NCBI RefSeq assembly: GCF_017948455.1 | Contig: NZ_JAFFSU010000019.1 | Span: forward strand, 62,001 to 126,000 | Direction: 5' to 3' | Length of the DNA stretch: 64,000 nt | Origin: Streptomyces sp. GESEQ-4 | Lineage (GTDB): Bacteria > Actinomycetota > Actinomycetes > Streptomycetales > Streptomycetaceae | In this document: piece by piece, positions 44,236-52,928 of the stretch | Numbering within the stretch: position 1 is the stretch's first letter | Layout of the letters: every line of letters starts with the position of its first letter | Position numbers and translations under genes: made by a program | The notes under the pieces: generated by a model | Databases searched by the model: none | What the model was told of the DNA's origin: nothing | What the model saw: only the letters and a program-made list of their open reading frames with translations

Positions 44236-45495
44236 TCATGCCTGGCGTGACGCCAGCTGCACCACCGTGATGTCCGACGGCGCGCCCACCCGCGTCGGCG
44301 GCCCCCACGCGCCCGCGCCGCGGGAGACGTAGAGCTGGGTGTCGCCGTAGCGCTCCAGGCCCGCGAGGGTCGGGTTGGCGGCGGCGGCGATGAGGTTGCC
44401 GGGCCAGAGCTGGCCGCCGTGGGTGTGGCCGGAGAGCTGGAGGTCGACGCCGTGGTCGACGGCGTCGTGGATCTGGACGGGCTGGTGGGCGAGGAGCACG
44501 CACGCGCGTGCCGTGTCCCGGTCGCCGAGGGCCTTCGCGAAGTCGGGGCCCTGGCCCTCGTCCTCGCCCGAGACGTCGTTGACGCCCGCGAGGTCGAAGT
44601 GGGTCAGTTCCGTACGGGCGTTCTCCAGTGGGCGCAGGCCGAGCCGGCGCACCTCCTCGATCCACTGCTCGGCGCCGGAGAAGTATTCGTGGTTGCCGGT
44701 GACGAAGTACGCGCCGTGCCGTGCCCTCAGCTGCGCCAGGGGTGCCGCCGCCGGGCCCAGGTCCTTGACGCTGCCGTCCACCAGGTCGCCGACCACCGCG
44801 ATCAGATCGGGCTGGGTCGCGTTGATCGTGTCGACGACCTTCTGCGCGAAGCCCCGGCCGAGGACCGGGCCCAGGTGGATGTCACTGACGACGGCGATCC
44901 GGAAACCGTGCGCCGCGCGCGGGAGTTTCGCCAGCGGGACGGTGACCCGCTTCACACCCGGGCCGTTCAGGACGCCGTACGTACCGACCCCGACCGTGCC
45001 GACGGCGGCCGCGGCCGCGGCGCCGCCGATGACTCGGGAGACGAAGAGGCGGCGGGAGGGGGCGGGCGGGGCCTCGGGGGATACGGGCTCCGGTGCGGGC
45101 GGGTCGGCCGGCGCACCCACAGGTACGGGTTCCTCCTGCGGTACGGCCTGCGGTACGGCGACTTCCGCGGACGCCCGCCGCTCCAGCCACCGCCGCAGCA
45201 GGGGTCGTACGACCTCACCCGCCAGCACGGCCAGAAGGAGATATATCGACAGGGCCAGCCACAGGAAGCCCGGCCAGGCCAGAACCTGCTGGAGCCAGAA
45301 CGGGGCGCCGGAGCGTTCGGCCACGAAGGCCGTGATCGTCAGGGTCCAGCCGCCCGCGATCACCACCGCGCCCGTACGCCGCACCAGGCCAGGACCGCGC
45401 GTCGTGTCGCGGAACAGGCGGCGCCAGACGAACCAGTTGCCCGCCGCCAACGCGCCCAGCACGAGCAGCGCCACGAGCGCGAAGACGATGACCAC
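44236..45495 (-). CDS. Membrane-anchored metallophosphoesterase
   Basis: 419 residues. Several N-terminal membrane helices (IVFALVALLVLGALAAGNWF; GAVVIAGGWTLTITAFVAE; FLWLALSIYLLLAVLAGEVV), a Pro/Glu-rich linker, another hydrophobic segment preceded by SRRLFVSR, then the catalytic domain at about 190-415. All metal motifs are there: VVSDIHLGP, VVGDLVDG, TGNHEYF, LAHQP and SGHTHGGQLWPG. The family (YkuE/YaeI-like) includes phosphatases acting on UDP-diacylglucosamine-type lipids or phosphodiesters; the substrate here is unknown. Confidence 0.92.
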   Translation of the reverse strand: MVIVFALVALLVLGALAAGNWFVWRRLFRDTTRGPGLVRRTGAVVIAGGWTLTITAFVAERSGAPFWLQQVLAWPGFLWLALSIYLLLAVLAGEVVRPLLRRWLERRASAEVAVPQAVPQEEPVPVGAPADPPAPEPVSPEAPPAPSRRLFVSRVIGGAAAAAAVGTVGVGTYGVLNGPGVKRVTVPLAKLPRAAHGFRIAVVSDIHLGPVLGRGFAQKVVDTINATQPDLIAVVGDLVDGSVKDLGPAAAPLAQLRARHGAYFVTGNHEYFSGAEQWIEEVRRLGLRPLENARTELTHFDLAGVNDVSGEDEGQGPDFAKALGDRDTARACVLLAHQPVQIHDAVDHGVDLQLSGHTHGGQLWPGNLIAAAANPTLAGLERYGDTQLYVSRGAGAWGPPTRVGAPSDITVVQLASRQA

Positions 45496-45540
45496 GGTGT
45501 CGTATCCCTCAGTTGTCGACGGTCCAGTACGGCTTGTCAG

Positions 45541-45783
45541 TTATGACGTTCGGCGCAGTGCGCGAATTCCGCGCAACCCGATGCCGCCGACGACCGTCCC
45601 CAATACGAAGGAAACGACGGCGAGCAGCAGGTGCACCCAGAAGTACGCGGTCGGGTCGCCCGCGTCGTCGAACGCGAGCCCGCTGCCGTCCTTGACGAGG
45701 TTCTTGACGAAAGTGATCCAGATGATCCAGCTCCACACCCCGAAGGCGAGCAGGAACCAGGAGACGGGGCGGCTGAGCTTCAT
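45541..45783 (-). CDS. SCO4848-family membrane protein
   Basis: 80 residues from ATG 45783 (MKLSRPVSWFLLAFGVWSWI). Two membrane helices, the first at 7-28 and the second WVHLLLAVVSFVLGTVVGGI, separated by NLVKDGSGLAFDDAGDPTAY. This small family lies next to the D-alanyl-D-alanine carboxypeptidase in Streptomyces. Function is unknown. A longer upstream frame exists but would lie antisense to the carboxypeptidase gene, so the short start is preferred. Confidence 0.9.
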   Translation of the reverse strand: MKLSRPVSWFLLAFGVWSWIIWITFVKNLVKDGSGLAFDDAGDPTAYFWVHLLLAVVSFVLGTVVGGIGLRGIRALRRTS

Positions 45784-45886
45784 GCCTTCAGTATCGCCGC
45801 CGCCTGTCCGGATCCGCCGCCGGGGTGGGGCGGGCGGTGGGACTTCCCGGCCCGCGACAGGTACGTTCTCGACCGTGTCCGCACCC

Positions 45887-47161
45887 ATGAAGACCGCCAG
45901 GCGATCCCTGCTGGTCACTTCCGCCACGTTGTTGTCCCTTTCGCTGACCGCCGCGCCGGTTCTCGCGGCTCCCAAGCCGACGCCGAAGCCGACGCCCTCG
46001 GTCACTCCCCCGGCGAACATGTCGGCCGTGGGCGGCGCCCGGCTCGGGAAGGCGGGGGCGCAGGTCAATCTCGCGAGCGGGGTGCCGGTGCTCCCCAAGG
46101 ATCTGTCCGCGCGGTCGTGGATCGTCTCCGACGCCGAGTCGGGTGATGTGCTGGCCGCGAACAACGCGCACTGGCGGCTGCCCCCGGCGAGCACCCTGAA
46201 GATGCTGTTCGCGGACACCGTGCTGCCGAAGTTCCCGAAGACCATGAAGCACACCGTGGTGCCCGGCGACCTGGCCGACATCGGTTCCGGGTCCAGCCTG
46301 GTCGGGATCAAGGAGGGCGAGACGTACACGGTCCACGACCTGTGGCTCGGCGTCTTCCTGCGCTCCGGCAACGACGCGGTGCATGTGCTGTCCGCGATGA
46401 ACGACGGTGTCGCGGACACCGTCAAGGAGATGAACGAGCACGCCGAGGAGCTCCAGGCCCTCGACACGAACGTGGTCAGCCCCGACGGCTACGACGCCCC
46501 CGAGCAGGTCTCCTCCGCGTACGACCTGACGCTGATCGCCCGCTCCGGGCTGCAGAAGAAGGACTTCCGCGAGTACTGCTCCACGGTGTCCGCGAAGTTC
46601 CCGGGCAAGACGACGAAGAACAAGAAGGGCAAGAAGGTCCGCGAGACCTTCGAGATCCAGAACACCAACCGGCTGCTGACCGGCGACAGCGGCCTCGCCC
46701 AGTACCAGGGCATCGCGGGCGTCAAGAACGGCAACACCACCAACGCCGGCTCCACCTTCACCGGCGTCGCCGAGCGCAACGGCAAGGTGCTGCTGGTCAC
46801 CGTCATGAACCCGGAGAAGGACGCGGCCAACGAGGTCTACAAGGAGACCGCCGCGCTCTTCGACTGGGGGTTCAAGGCGGCCGGGAAGGTGGACCCGGTG
46901 GGCGAGTTGGTGCCCCCGAAGAGCGCGGCGCAGGCCGGCGGCGCCCAGCCGGGGGAGAACGGCGGCGAGGCCGGTGGCGCCGGGGACAGCGCGGCGTCCG
47001 CGAAGCCGGTGACGGGGGCGGCGGCCCAGAGCGGTTCCGGCGGGGTCGGGGTCGCGTTGGCGATCACCGGCGGGGTGCTGGTGCTGCTCGCGGCGGGCGC
47101 GTTCCTGGTCAACCGCCGGTGGCCGCTGCCTGATCTGGTACGTCGCCGGACACGTCCCTGA
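45887..47161 (+). CDS. D-alanyl-D-alanine carboxypeptidase (peptidase S11) with C-terminal anchor
   Basis: 424 residues from ATG 45887; GTG 45875 in frame is possible. Signal peptide MKTARRSLLVTSATLLSLSL to about ALA-30. The penicillin-binding fold has the SxxK motif Ser102-Thr-Leu-Lys105 and SGN at 160-162. The third motif, normally KTG, reads Lys280-Asn-Gly282 in GVKNGNT. A Gly/Ala/Ser-rich linker and a C-terminal helix (VALAITGGVLVLLAAGAFLV) then Arg-rich tail anchor it outside the membrane. It trims the terminal D-Ala of peptidoglycan stem peptides. Its 3' end overlaps the convergent YihY gene by 53 bp. Confidence 0.92.
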   Translation: MKTARRSLLVTSATLLSLSLTAAPVLAAPKPTPKPTPSVTPPANMSAVGGARLGKAGAQVNLASGVPVLPKDLSARSWIVSDAESGDVLAANNAHWRLPPASTLKMLFADTVLPKFPKTMKHTVVPGDLADIGSGSSLVGIKEGETYTVHDLWLGVFLRSGNDAVHVLSAMNDGVADTVKEMNEHAEELQALDTNVVSPDGYDAPEQVSSAYDLTLIARSGLQKKDFREYCSTVSAKFPGKTTKNKKGKKVRETFEIQNTNRLLTGDSGLAQYQGIAGVKNGNTTNAGSTFTGVAERNGKVLLVTVMNPEKDAANEVYKETAALFDWGFKAAGKVDPVGELVPPKSAAQAGGAQPGENGGEAGGAGDSAASAKPVTGAAAQSGSGGVGVALAITGGVLVLLAAGAFLVNRRWPLPDLVRRRTRP

Positions 47162-48017
47162 GCTCTTCCTCCTTGCTCCCCGTCGCCGTCCACGCGGCAC
47201 AGAACAGGACCAGTTTCGAGGTGAAGTTGATCCACAGCAGCAGGGCGACGGGGACGCCGAACGCGCCGTACATGCTCTTCGCGGCCACGCCCTGCATATA
47301 GCCGCTGAGCAGCAGCTTGAGCAGCTCGAACCCGATCGCGCCGATCAACGCGGCCACCATCAGCCGGCGGCGGGACGGTTCGACGCCGGGCAGCAGGGTG
47401 AGGACGTACAGGAGCACGAGGAAGTTCGCGAGGACGGCGACGGCGAACGCGGCGACGTACAGCAGGACCCCGCCCCAGCCGCCCTCCTTGATGCCGATCC
47501 GCTCGGTGATCCAGCCGACCATCGCGGAGGCGACGGTGGAGGCGGCCAGCGTCACGAGGAGCGCGCCGCCGAGGCCTACGAGGATGCCCGCGTCCTTGGC
47601 CTTGCTCAGGACCGGGTTCTCCTCGCTGTCGGGCAGCTCCCACACCGCGCGCAGACAGTCGCGCATCGAGCCGACCCAGCCGATGCCGGTGAACAGCAGC
47701 ACGGCGCCGGCGATGAGGCCGACGGTGCCGGCGTTGGCGACCAGGCCGTCGATGTTGAGCTGCTCGGAGATGCCGGGCACCTGCTCGGCGATCTTGTCCT
47801 CCAGCTCGTTCTGCCGGGATTCGCTGAGGGTCGCCGCCGCGACGGCGGCGGCCACCGTCAGCAGCGGGAAGAGCGCCACGAAGCTGATGAACGTCATCGC
47901 GGCGGCGAGCCGCGTCCACTTCACCCGGTCCAGCCGCTCGTACGAGCGCCACGCGTGCGTGACCATCAATCGGGCCATCAGCGACCCGACGACAGGGAGC
48001 TTTTTCAGCCAGTCCAT
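47109..48017 (-). CDS. YihY/BrkB-family inner membrane protein
   Basis: 302 residues from ATG 48017 (MDWLKKLPVVGSLMARLM). Six membrane helices in the YihY/BrkB pattern: LAAAMTFISFVALFPLLTVA, a loop ending IDGLVANAGTVGLIAGAVLL, MRDCLRAVWELPDSEENP, ILVGLGGALLVTLAAS, LLYVAAFAVAVLANFLVLLY, RRLMVAALIGAIGFELLKL and YGAFGVPVALLLWINFTSKL. It was once named ribonuclease BN by mistake. Role unclear, possibly envelope transport. It overlaps the end of the GtrA gene by 13 bp, ending the DPA-type operon. Confidence 0.9.
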   Translation of the reverse strand: MDWLKKLPVVGSLMARLMVTHAWRSYERLDRVKWTRLAAAMTFISFVALFPLLTVAAAVAAATLSESRQNELEDKIAEQVPGISEQLNIDGLVANAGTVGLIAGAVLLFTGIGWVGSMRDCLRAVWELPDSEENPVLSKAKDAGILVGLGGALLVTLAASTVASAMVGWITERIGIKEGGWGGVLLYVAAFAVAVLANFLVLLYVLTLLPGVEPSRRRLMVAALIGAIGFELLKLLLSGYMQGVAAKSMYGAFGVPVALLLWINFTSKLVLFCAAWTATGSKEEELRDVSGDVPDQAAATGG

Positions 48018-48433
48018 GATCCGACTCTGCCCTTGTTGTGGAAGACCAATGTCCGAGTGCCCCAAAACCGCAGGACAGTGGCGATCGCCATGCCGATTCC
48101 CGCGCCGGACACGGTGTCCGCGCGCTGCGAGGTGAAGCCGAGGCCGTAGTGGCTGACGGCGAGGCACAGGAGCTGGACGAGCGCCCCCGCGGCGTTCACC
48201 GCGAAGAACACGGCGTACGGGCGCAGTCCGCGCGGTCTGGTGGCCCGGTAGGTGCCGAACGCGTTGCCCATGTACGCCACTGAGCAGCCGGCCACGAAGG
48301 AGATCACCTTGGCGGTGAGCGGTTCGATGCCGGCGGGGCCGCGCAGCCAGGTGAAGAGGGCGAGGTCGGCGGCGTAGGCGAGGAGGCCCACTGAGCCGAA
48401 TCCCAGCAGTTCACGGCCGCGCGGGAGGTTCAC
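48005..48433 (-). CDS. GtrA-family membrane protein
   Basis: 142 residues from GTG 48433, overlapping the prenyltransferase stop by four bases (GTGA). Four membrane helices, as in GtrA: LLGFGSVGLLAYAADLALFT, VISFVAGCSVAYMGNAFGTY, YAVFFAVNAAGALVQLLCLA and VSGAGIGMAIATVLRFWGTR, ending TLVFHNKG. GtrA proteins are proposed to move polyprenyl-phosphate-linked sugars across the membrane. In mycobacteria Rv3789 (GtrA) sits in the DPA locus, matching this context. Confidence 0.92.
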   Translation of the reverse strand: MNLPRGRELLGFGSVGLLAYAADLALFTWLRGPAGIEPLTAKVISFVAGCSVAYMGNAFGTYRATRPRGLRPYAVFFAVNAAGALVQLLCLAVSHYGLGFTSQRADTVSGAGIGMAIATVLRFWGTRTLVFHNKGRVGSWTG

Positions 48434-49434
48434 CAGTTGGCCACCGCCAAGCCGTACATCGCCAGCCAGGCCAGCGCGATGAGTGCGAGGGCGCGGTCGT
48501 GGAGGACGACGTCCTCGGGTTCGCCCGCGGTGCCGCGGTCGGCGAAGACGGCGTAGCGGAGGATCGCCACGATGAAGGCGACCATGGACAGCTGCCGCCA
48601 CGGCAGGACACTGGTGTCGGGGACGCCGCCCTCCTCGAGGGCCCACAGGCAGTAGCCGAGGACGGCGACGCCGGCCGCCAGCTGCCATACGAAACGCAGG
48701 TAGCCGGTGGTGTATTCGGTGAGCAACGCGCGCGTGGCGCCCGCTGTGCCGGCCAGCTGGACGGCTTCGGAGTAGCGCTTGGCGGACACCATGAACAGCG
48801 CGCCGAAGCCGGTGGTGATCAGGAACCAGCGCGACAGGGGGATGTCGAGCGCGAGCCCGCCGGCCATCGCGCGCATCAGGAACCCGGTGGTGACGACGAC
48901 GAGGTCGACGACCAGGACGTGCTTGAGGCTGACGCAGTACGCCAGTTGCATGCCGATGTACGCGGTCAGCAGCGCCGCGACGGCGGGCGTGGTGAGCCAG
49001 GCCGCCGCGAGGGGCGCGAGGACGGCGAGGACACCGCCGACGGCGTAGGCGACCGGTACGGGGACCTGGCCGGCGGCGACGGGGCGGTGGCACTTGGTGG
49101 GGTGGGCGCGGTCGGCGTCGGCGTCGCGGGCGTCGTTGATCAGGTAGACGGCGGCGGCGCAGGCCGTGAACAGCGCGAAGACCAGAGCGATGCGGGTGAG
49201 TGCGCCGGGCACGAGCAACTGCCCCGCGGCGGCGGGGGCGGCGACGACCAGGACGTTCTTGACCCACTGCTTGGGGCGTGCGGTCGTGAGGAGGCCGCGG
49301 AGGAGGGTGCGTCTGGGGGGCGCGTTGGAGGTGGGGGGTGCGTTGGGGGTGGGGCGCGCGCCGTCCGGGTAGTGCGCGGCTTTGGTGGGACGGGTGCCGT
49401 CGGCGGAGGTCCTGAGAGGTGCCGTCTCAGTCAT
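48430..49434 (-). CDS. Decaprenyl-phosphate phosphoribosyltransferase-like UbiA prenyltransferase
   Basis: 334 residues. After a 45-residue Pro/Thr-rich start come about eight membrane helices. The Asp-rich motif NDARDADADRAHPTKCHRP is the NDxxDxxxDxxHPxKxxRP site of the Rv3806c family, which transfers 5-phosphoribose from PRPP to a polyprenyl phosphate. A second Asp/Lys region reads MVSAKRYSEAVQL. Translation overlaps the PAP2 gene upstream by eight bases and the GtrA gene downstream by four. Together with PAP2 phosphatase, DprE1 and DprE2 it gives a full route to polyprenyl-phosphoryl-arabinose. Confidence 0.9.
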   Translation of the reverse strand: MTETAPLRTSADGTRPTKAAHYPDGARPTPNAPPTSNAPPRRTLLRGLLTTARPKQWVKNVLVVAAPAAAGQLLVPGALTRIALVFALFTACAAAVYLINDARDADADRAHPTKCHRPVAAGQVPVPVAYAVGGVLAVLAPLAAAWLTTPAVAALLTAYIGMQLAYCVSLKHVLVVDLVVVTTGFLMRAMAGGLALDIPLSRWFLITTGFGALFMVSAKRYSEAVQLAGTAGATRALLTEYTTGYLRFVWQLAAGVAVLGYCLWALEEGGVPDTSVLPWRQLSMVAFIVAILRYAVFADRGTAGEPEDVVLHDRALALIALAWLAMYGLAVANW

Positions 49435-49945
49435 GTCTGCTCCCTCGCATCCAGCGCGCCCCGAGCCGCGCCGTCAGCGCCCCGAGGGCGGCCCCCGCCG
49501 CGACGTCGGACGGGTAGTGCACGCCGACGACCAGGCGGGAGAGGCACATGGCGACGGCGAGCGGGGGGACGAGGGGGGCACCGAGTGCGCCGTAGGCGAT
49601 AGCGGCCGCGGCTGCCGAGGTGGCGTGCGAGCTCGGGAAGGAGTGGCGGCCGGCGGTGCGCACGCGGGGCGCGAGATGCGTGGGACGCGCACGGCGTACG
49701 ACGCGCTTCACGCCCATGCTGGCGACGTGCGCGCCCGCGGTGAGCGCTGTGCCTCGCAACCAGGCGCCGCGCCGCGCTCCGTCCACGGCCGCACCGGCGA
49801 GACCCGCCGCGATCCACAGCGCACCGTGCTCACCGGCCCACGACAGGGCGCGCGCGGCGCCCGCGACGCGCGGATCCGCACCGCAGGCATGGAAGGCGGA
49901 AAGGATTCGGTCGTCCATGGTGTCGAAGTCGTCCACTGGACTCAC
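49427..49945 (-). CDS. PAP2-superfamily phosphatase, DPA pathway type
   Basis: 172 residues from GTG 49945; ATG at codon 10 is possible. The phosphatidic acid phosphatase signature is KRVVRRARP (KxxxxxxRP), then FPSSHATSAAAAA (PSGH-type, here PSSH) and SRLVVGVHYPSDVAAG (SRxxxxxHxxxD). Three or four membrane helices. By analogy with Rv3807c it would remove the 5-phosphate from decaprenyl-phosphoryl-5-phosphoribose. It is the first gene of the minus-strand operon. Confidence 0.9.
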   Translation of the reverse strand: MSPVDDFDTMDDRILSAFHACGADPRVAGAARALSWAGEHGALWIAAGLAGAAVDGARRGAWLRGTALTAGAHVASMGVKRVVRRARPTHLAPRVRTAGRHSFPSSHATSAAAAAIAYGALGAPLVPPLAVAMCLSRLVVGVHYPSDVAAGAALGALTARLGARWMRGSRHD

Positions 49946-50066
49946 TGTTCACGCCACCCCTGCCGGAATTACGGCAATATTGATCGACATCCCATTAATC
50001 ACCCATTTCGGCGAGTGACGGAATGTTACGAAACAGGGCGATAAGCCGCGGCTATACGGTCACCGC

Positions 50067-51416
50067 ATGTCTGCCGACACCGTTTCCGTCACGGGATGGG
50101 GCCGCACCGCTCCCACCGCCGCCCGGCTGATCCGCCCACGGACGTACGAGGAAGCCGCGGCGGCCGTCCGGGGCTGCGGGGTCCGCGGCGGCATCCCCAG
50201 GGGGCTGGGACGGGCGTACGGGGACGCGGCGCAGAACGCCGGCGGGACCGTGCTCGACATGACGGGCCTGGACCGGATCCACGCCATCGACGCCGACGGC
50301 GGCACCGTCCTGTGCGACGCGGGTGTCTCGCTGCACCGCCTGATGGAAGTCCTGCTGCCGCTCGGCTGGTTCGTCCCCGTCACGCCCGGCACCCGCCAGG
50401 TGACCGTCGGCGGCGCGATCGGCGCCGACATCCACGGCAAGAACCACCATGTGTCCGGCTCCTTCACCCGGCACGTCCTGTCGCTGGAACTCCTCACCGC
50501 CGACGGCGAGATCCGCACCGTCGGCCGCGACACCCCACTCTTCGACGCGACGGCCGGCGGCATGGGCCTGACCGGCGTCATCCTGACCGCGACGGTCCAG
50601 CTCCAGCCGGTCCAGACCTCCCTCATGTCCGTCGACACCGAACGCGCCACGGACCTCGACGACCTGATGGCCCGTCTGACCGCGACCGACCACCTCTACC
50701 GCTACTCGGTCGCCTGGATCGACCTCCTGGCACGCGGCGCCGCGACGGGCCGCGCGGTGCTGACCCGCGGCGACCACGCACCACTCGACTCGCTGCCCGC
50801 ACGCGCGCGTAGAGCCCCGCTTTCCTTCCGCCCCGCCCAGTTGCCGCCCGCGCCAGCCTGCCTCCCGGAGGGGCTGCTCAACCGCACCACCGTGGGCCTG
50901 TTCAACGAGCTCTGGTACCGGAAGGCGCCACGCGCGCGTATCGGTCAACTGCAGAAGCTCTCCACCTTCTTCCACCCCCTCGACGGCGTCCCCCACTGGA
51001 ACCGCGTCTACGGCCGCGGCGGCTTCGTGCAGTACCAGTTCGTCGTCGGATACGGCCAGGAGGACGCCCTGCGCCGGATCGTGCGGCGTATCCGCGAGCA
51101 CCGCTGCCCGTCGTTCCTCGCCGTCCTCAAGCGGTTCGGGGACGCCGACCCGGGCTGGCTCTCCTTCTCCGTGCCCGGCTGGACGCTGGCCCTGGACATC
51201 CCGGCCGGGCTGCCCGGCCTCGGCGCCTTCCTCGACGCACTGGACGAGGAGGTGGCCGCGGCGGGCGGGCGCGTCTACCTGGCCAAGGACTCCCGGCTGC
51301 GTCCGGAACTGCTCACCTCGATGTACCCCAGGCTCGACGAGTTCCGCGCCCTGCGTGCGCAGTTGGATCCGCGCGGGGTGTTCGTGTCGGACCTGTCGCG
51401 CCGCCTCACCCTCTAG
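50067..51416 (+). CDS. dprE1: Decaprenylphosphoryl-beta-D-ribose oxidase homologue
   Basis: 449 residues. FAD-binding PCMH domain (YEEAAAAVRGC; GIPRGLGRAYGDAA; PVTPGTRQVTVGGAIGADIH; GKNHHVSGSF) and C-terminal substrate domain (WNRVYGRGGFVQYQFVV; PSFLAVLKRFGDADPG; YLAKDSRLRPELLTSMYPRL; VFVSDLSRRL). It would oxidise the 2'-OH of polyprenyl-phosphoryl-ribose; DprE2, next in the operon, reduces the keto product to arabinose. In mycobacteria the motif GWNICVDFP holds Cys387, the benzothiazinone target. Here GWTLALDIP has Ala375 instead. It diverges from the PAP2/UbiA operon. Confidence 0.92.
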   Translation: MSADTVSVTGWGRTAPTAARLIRPRTYEEAAAAVRGCGVRGGIPRGLGRAYGDAAQNAGGTVLDMTGLDRIHAIDADGGTVLCDAGVSLHRLMEVLLPLGWFVPVTPGTRQVTVGGAIGADIHGKNHHVSGSFTRHVLSLELLTADGEIRTVGRDTPLFDATAGGMGLTGVILTATVQLQPVQTSLMSVDTERATDLDDLMARLTATDHLYRYSVAWIDLLARGAATGRAVLTRGDHAPLDSLPARARRAPLSFRPAQLPPAPACLPEGLLNRTTVGLFNELWYRKAPRARIGQLQKLSTFFHPLDGVPHWNRVYGRGGFVQYQFVVGYGQEDALRRIVRRIREHRCPSFLAVLKRFGDADPGWLSFSVPGWTLALDIPAGLPGLGAFLDALDEEVAAAGGRVYLAKDSRLRPELLTSMYPRLDEFRALRAQLDPRGVFVSDLSRRLTL

Positions 51417-51435
51417 GCAACCTCTAGGAGCTGTC

Positions 51436-52191
51436 GTGAAGGACGCCTTCGGCCTCCCTCAGTCCCTGCTCGTCCTCGGCGGTACGTCCGAGATCGCGCT
51501 GGCCACCGCGCGCCGCCTGATCGCCCGCCGCACCCGCACGGTGTGGCTGGCGGGCCGCCCGACGCCCGCACTCGACGGGGCCGCCGCCGAACTGCGCGCC
51601 CTGGGGGCCGAGGCGCACACCGTCCCCTTCGACGCGCTCGACCCCGGCTCCCACGAGACGGTGCTCGACAAGGTCTTCGCCGAGGGCGACATCGACATGG
51701 TGCTGCTCGCCTTCGGCATCCTCGGCGACCAGGCGCACGACGAACGCGACCCGGCCGCCGCGGTACGGGTCGCGCAGACCAACTACACGGGCGCGGTGTC
51801 CTCGGCACTCGTCGCCGCGCGCGCGTTGCAGACCCAGGGCCACGGCTCCCTGGTCGTGCTCTCCTCCGTCGCCGGCGAACGCGCCCGCCGCGCCAACTTC
51901 ATCTACGGCTCCAGCAAGGCCGGCCTCGACACCTTCACCCAGGGCCTGGGCGACGCGCTCCACGGCACCGGCGTGCACGTCATGGTCGTACGCCCCGGGT
52001 TCGTACGGTCGAAGATGACCGCCGGCCGGGAAGAGGCACCGCTCGCCACGACTCCGGAGGCGGTCGCGACGGCCATCGAGCTGGGCCTGAGGCGGCGCTC
52101 GGAGACGGTGTGGGTGCCGGGCGCGCTGCGGCTGGTGATGTCGGCGCTGCGGCATGTGCCGCGTGCGGTGTTCCGGCGGCTGCCGATCTAG
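51436..52191 (+). CDS. dprE2: Decaprenylphospho-erythro-pentofuranosid-2-ulose 2-reductase homologue
   Basis: 251 residues from GTG 51436, with AGGAG six bases upstream and 19 bp after dprE1. Short-chain dehydrogenase: cofactor motif VLGGTSEIALATARRL, then a NAD(P)H pocket LLAFGILGDQ, catalytic Ser in VVLSSVAGERARRANF and YGSSKAG (Tyr and Lys). The tail RLVMSALRHVPRAVFRRLPI is the membrane-facing end typical of DprE2. It completes epimerisation of polyprenyl-phosphoryl-ribose to arabinose. Confidence 0.92.
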   Translation: MKDAFGLPQSLLVLGGTSEIALATARRLIARRTRTVWLAGRPTPALDGAAAELRALGAEAHTVPFDALDPGSHETVLDKVFAEGDIDMVLLAFGILGDQAHDERDPAAAVRVAQTNYTGAVSSALVAARALQTQGHGSLVVLSSVAGERARRANFIYGSSKAGLDTFTQGLGDALHGTGVHVMVVRPGFVRSKMTAGREEAPLATTPEAVATAIELGLRRRSETVWVPGALRLVMSALRHVPRAVFRRLPI

Positions 52192-52200
52192 GGCCGAGCC

Positions 52201-52779
52201 CTAGCGAGCCGGCAGGGAGCCGCGCTCCGCGCGGCCCGGCTGCGGTGGTACGACCGCGCTGCCGAAGGAGTACTCGCGCAGCTTGCGCCATACGCCGTCG
52301 GCGCCCTGTTCGTAGAGCGCGAAGCCGGTGCAGGGCCAGGCGGCGGTGTAGTCGGCGAGTGCCTCGAAGGCGCGGTCCATCGCCTCGTCGTCGATGCCGT
52401 GCGCCACGGTGACATGCGGGTGGTACGGGAACTGCAGTTCGCGCGCGACCGGGCCGGACGCGTCGCGGATCTGCTTCTGCAGCCAGGTACAGGCCGCGGC
52501 GCCCTCGACGACCTGGACGAACACGACCGGGGACAGGGGGCGGAAGGTGCCCGTGCCGGACAGCCGCATCGGGAAGGGGCGCGCGGCTGCCGCGACCTCG
52601 ACGAGGTGGGTCTCGATCGCGGGCAGCTCGCCGTCGTCGACCTCTGTCGGCGGCAGCAGCGTGACGTGCGTGGGGATGCCGTGCGCCGCGGCGTCGCCGA
52701 AGCCCGCGCGCCGCTCCTGGAGCAGGCTGCCGTGAGGCTCCGGGACCGCGATCGACACACCGATCGTTACGGTCCCCAC
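52201..52779 (-). CDS. 2H phosphoesterase (LigT/2'-5' RNA ligase-like) protein
   Basis: 192 residues from GTG 52779, chosen for AGGAG eight bases upstream; earlier in-frame starts at 52797 and 52869 are weaker. Two HxT motifs about 90 residues apart, THVTLLPP and HPHVTVAHG, are the catalytic pair of the 2H phosphoesterase superfamily. Such enzymes act on 2'-5' or cyclic phosphodiester bonds of RNA or nucleotides; the true substrate is unknown. It lies downstream of trpS on the same strand and may be co-transcribed. Confidence 0.88.
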   Translation of the reverse strand: MGTVTIGVSIAVPEPHGSLLQERRAGFGDAAAHGIPTHVTLLPPTEVDDGELPAIETHLVEVAAAARPFPMRLSGTGTFRPLSPVVFVQVVEGAAACTWLQKQIRDASGPVARELQFPYHPHVTVAHGIDDEAMDRAFEALADYTAAWPCTGFALYEQGADGVWRKLREYSFGSAVVPPQPGRAERGSLPAR

Positions 52780-52928
52780 GTCGTCTCCTGTCGTCATGTT
52801 CGGGTGCGTGCCCAGCCGTCCGGCTATCGACTGTACGGCCACGGGTGTGTTGTGGGCAGGCGCAACCATAGTGATGTGCAGCGCTCTGCCCAGTGGTACG
52901 TCTGTGCGGTGGTACGCCTGAGCGCCTG

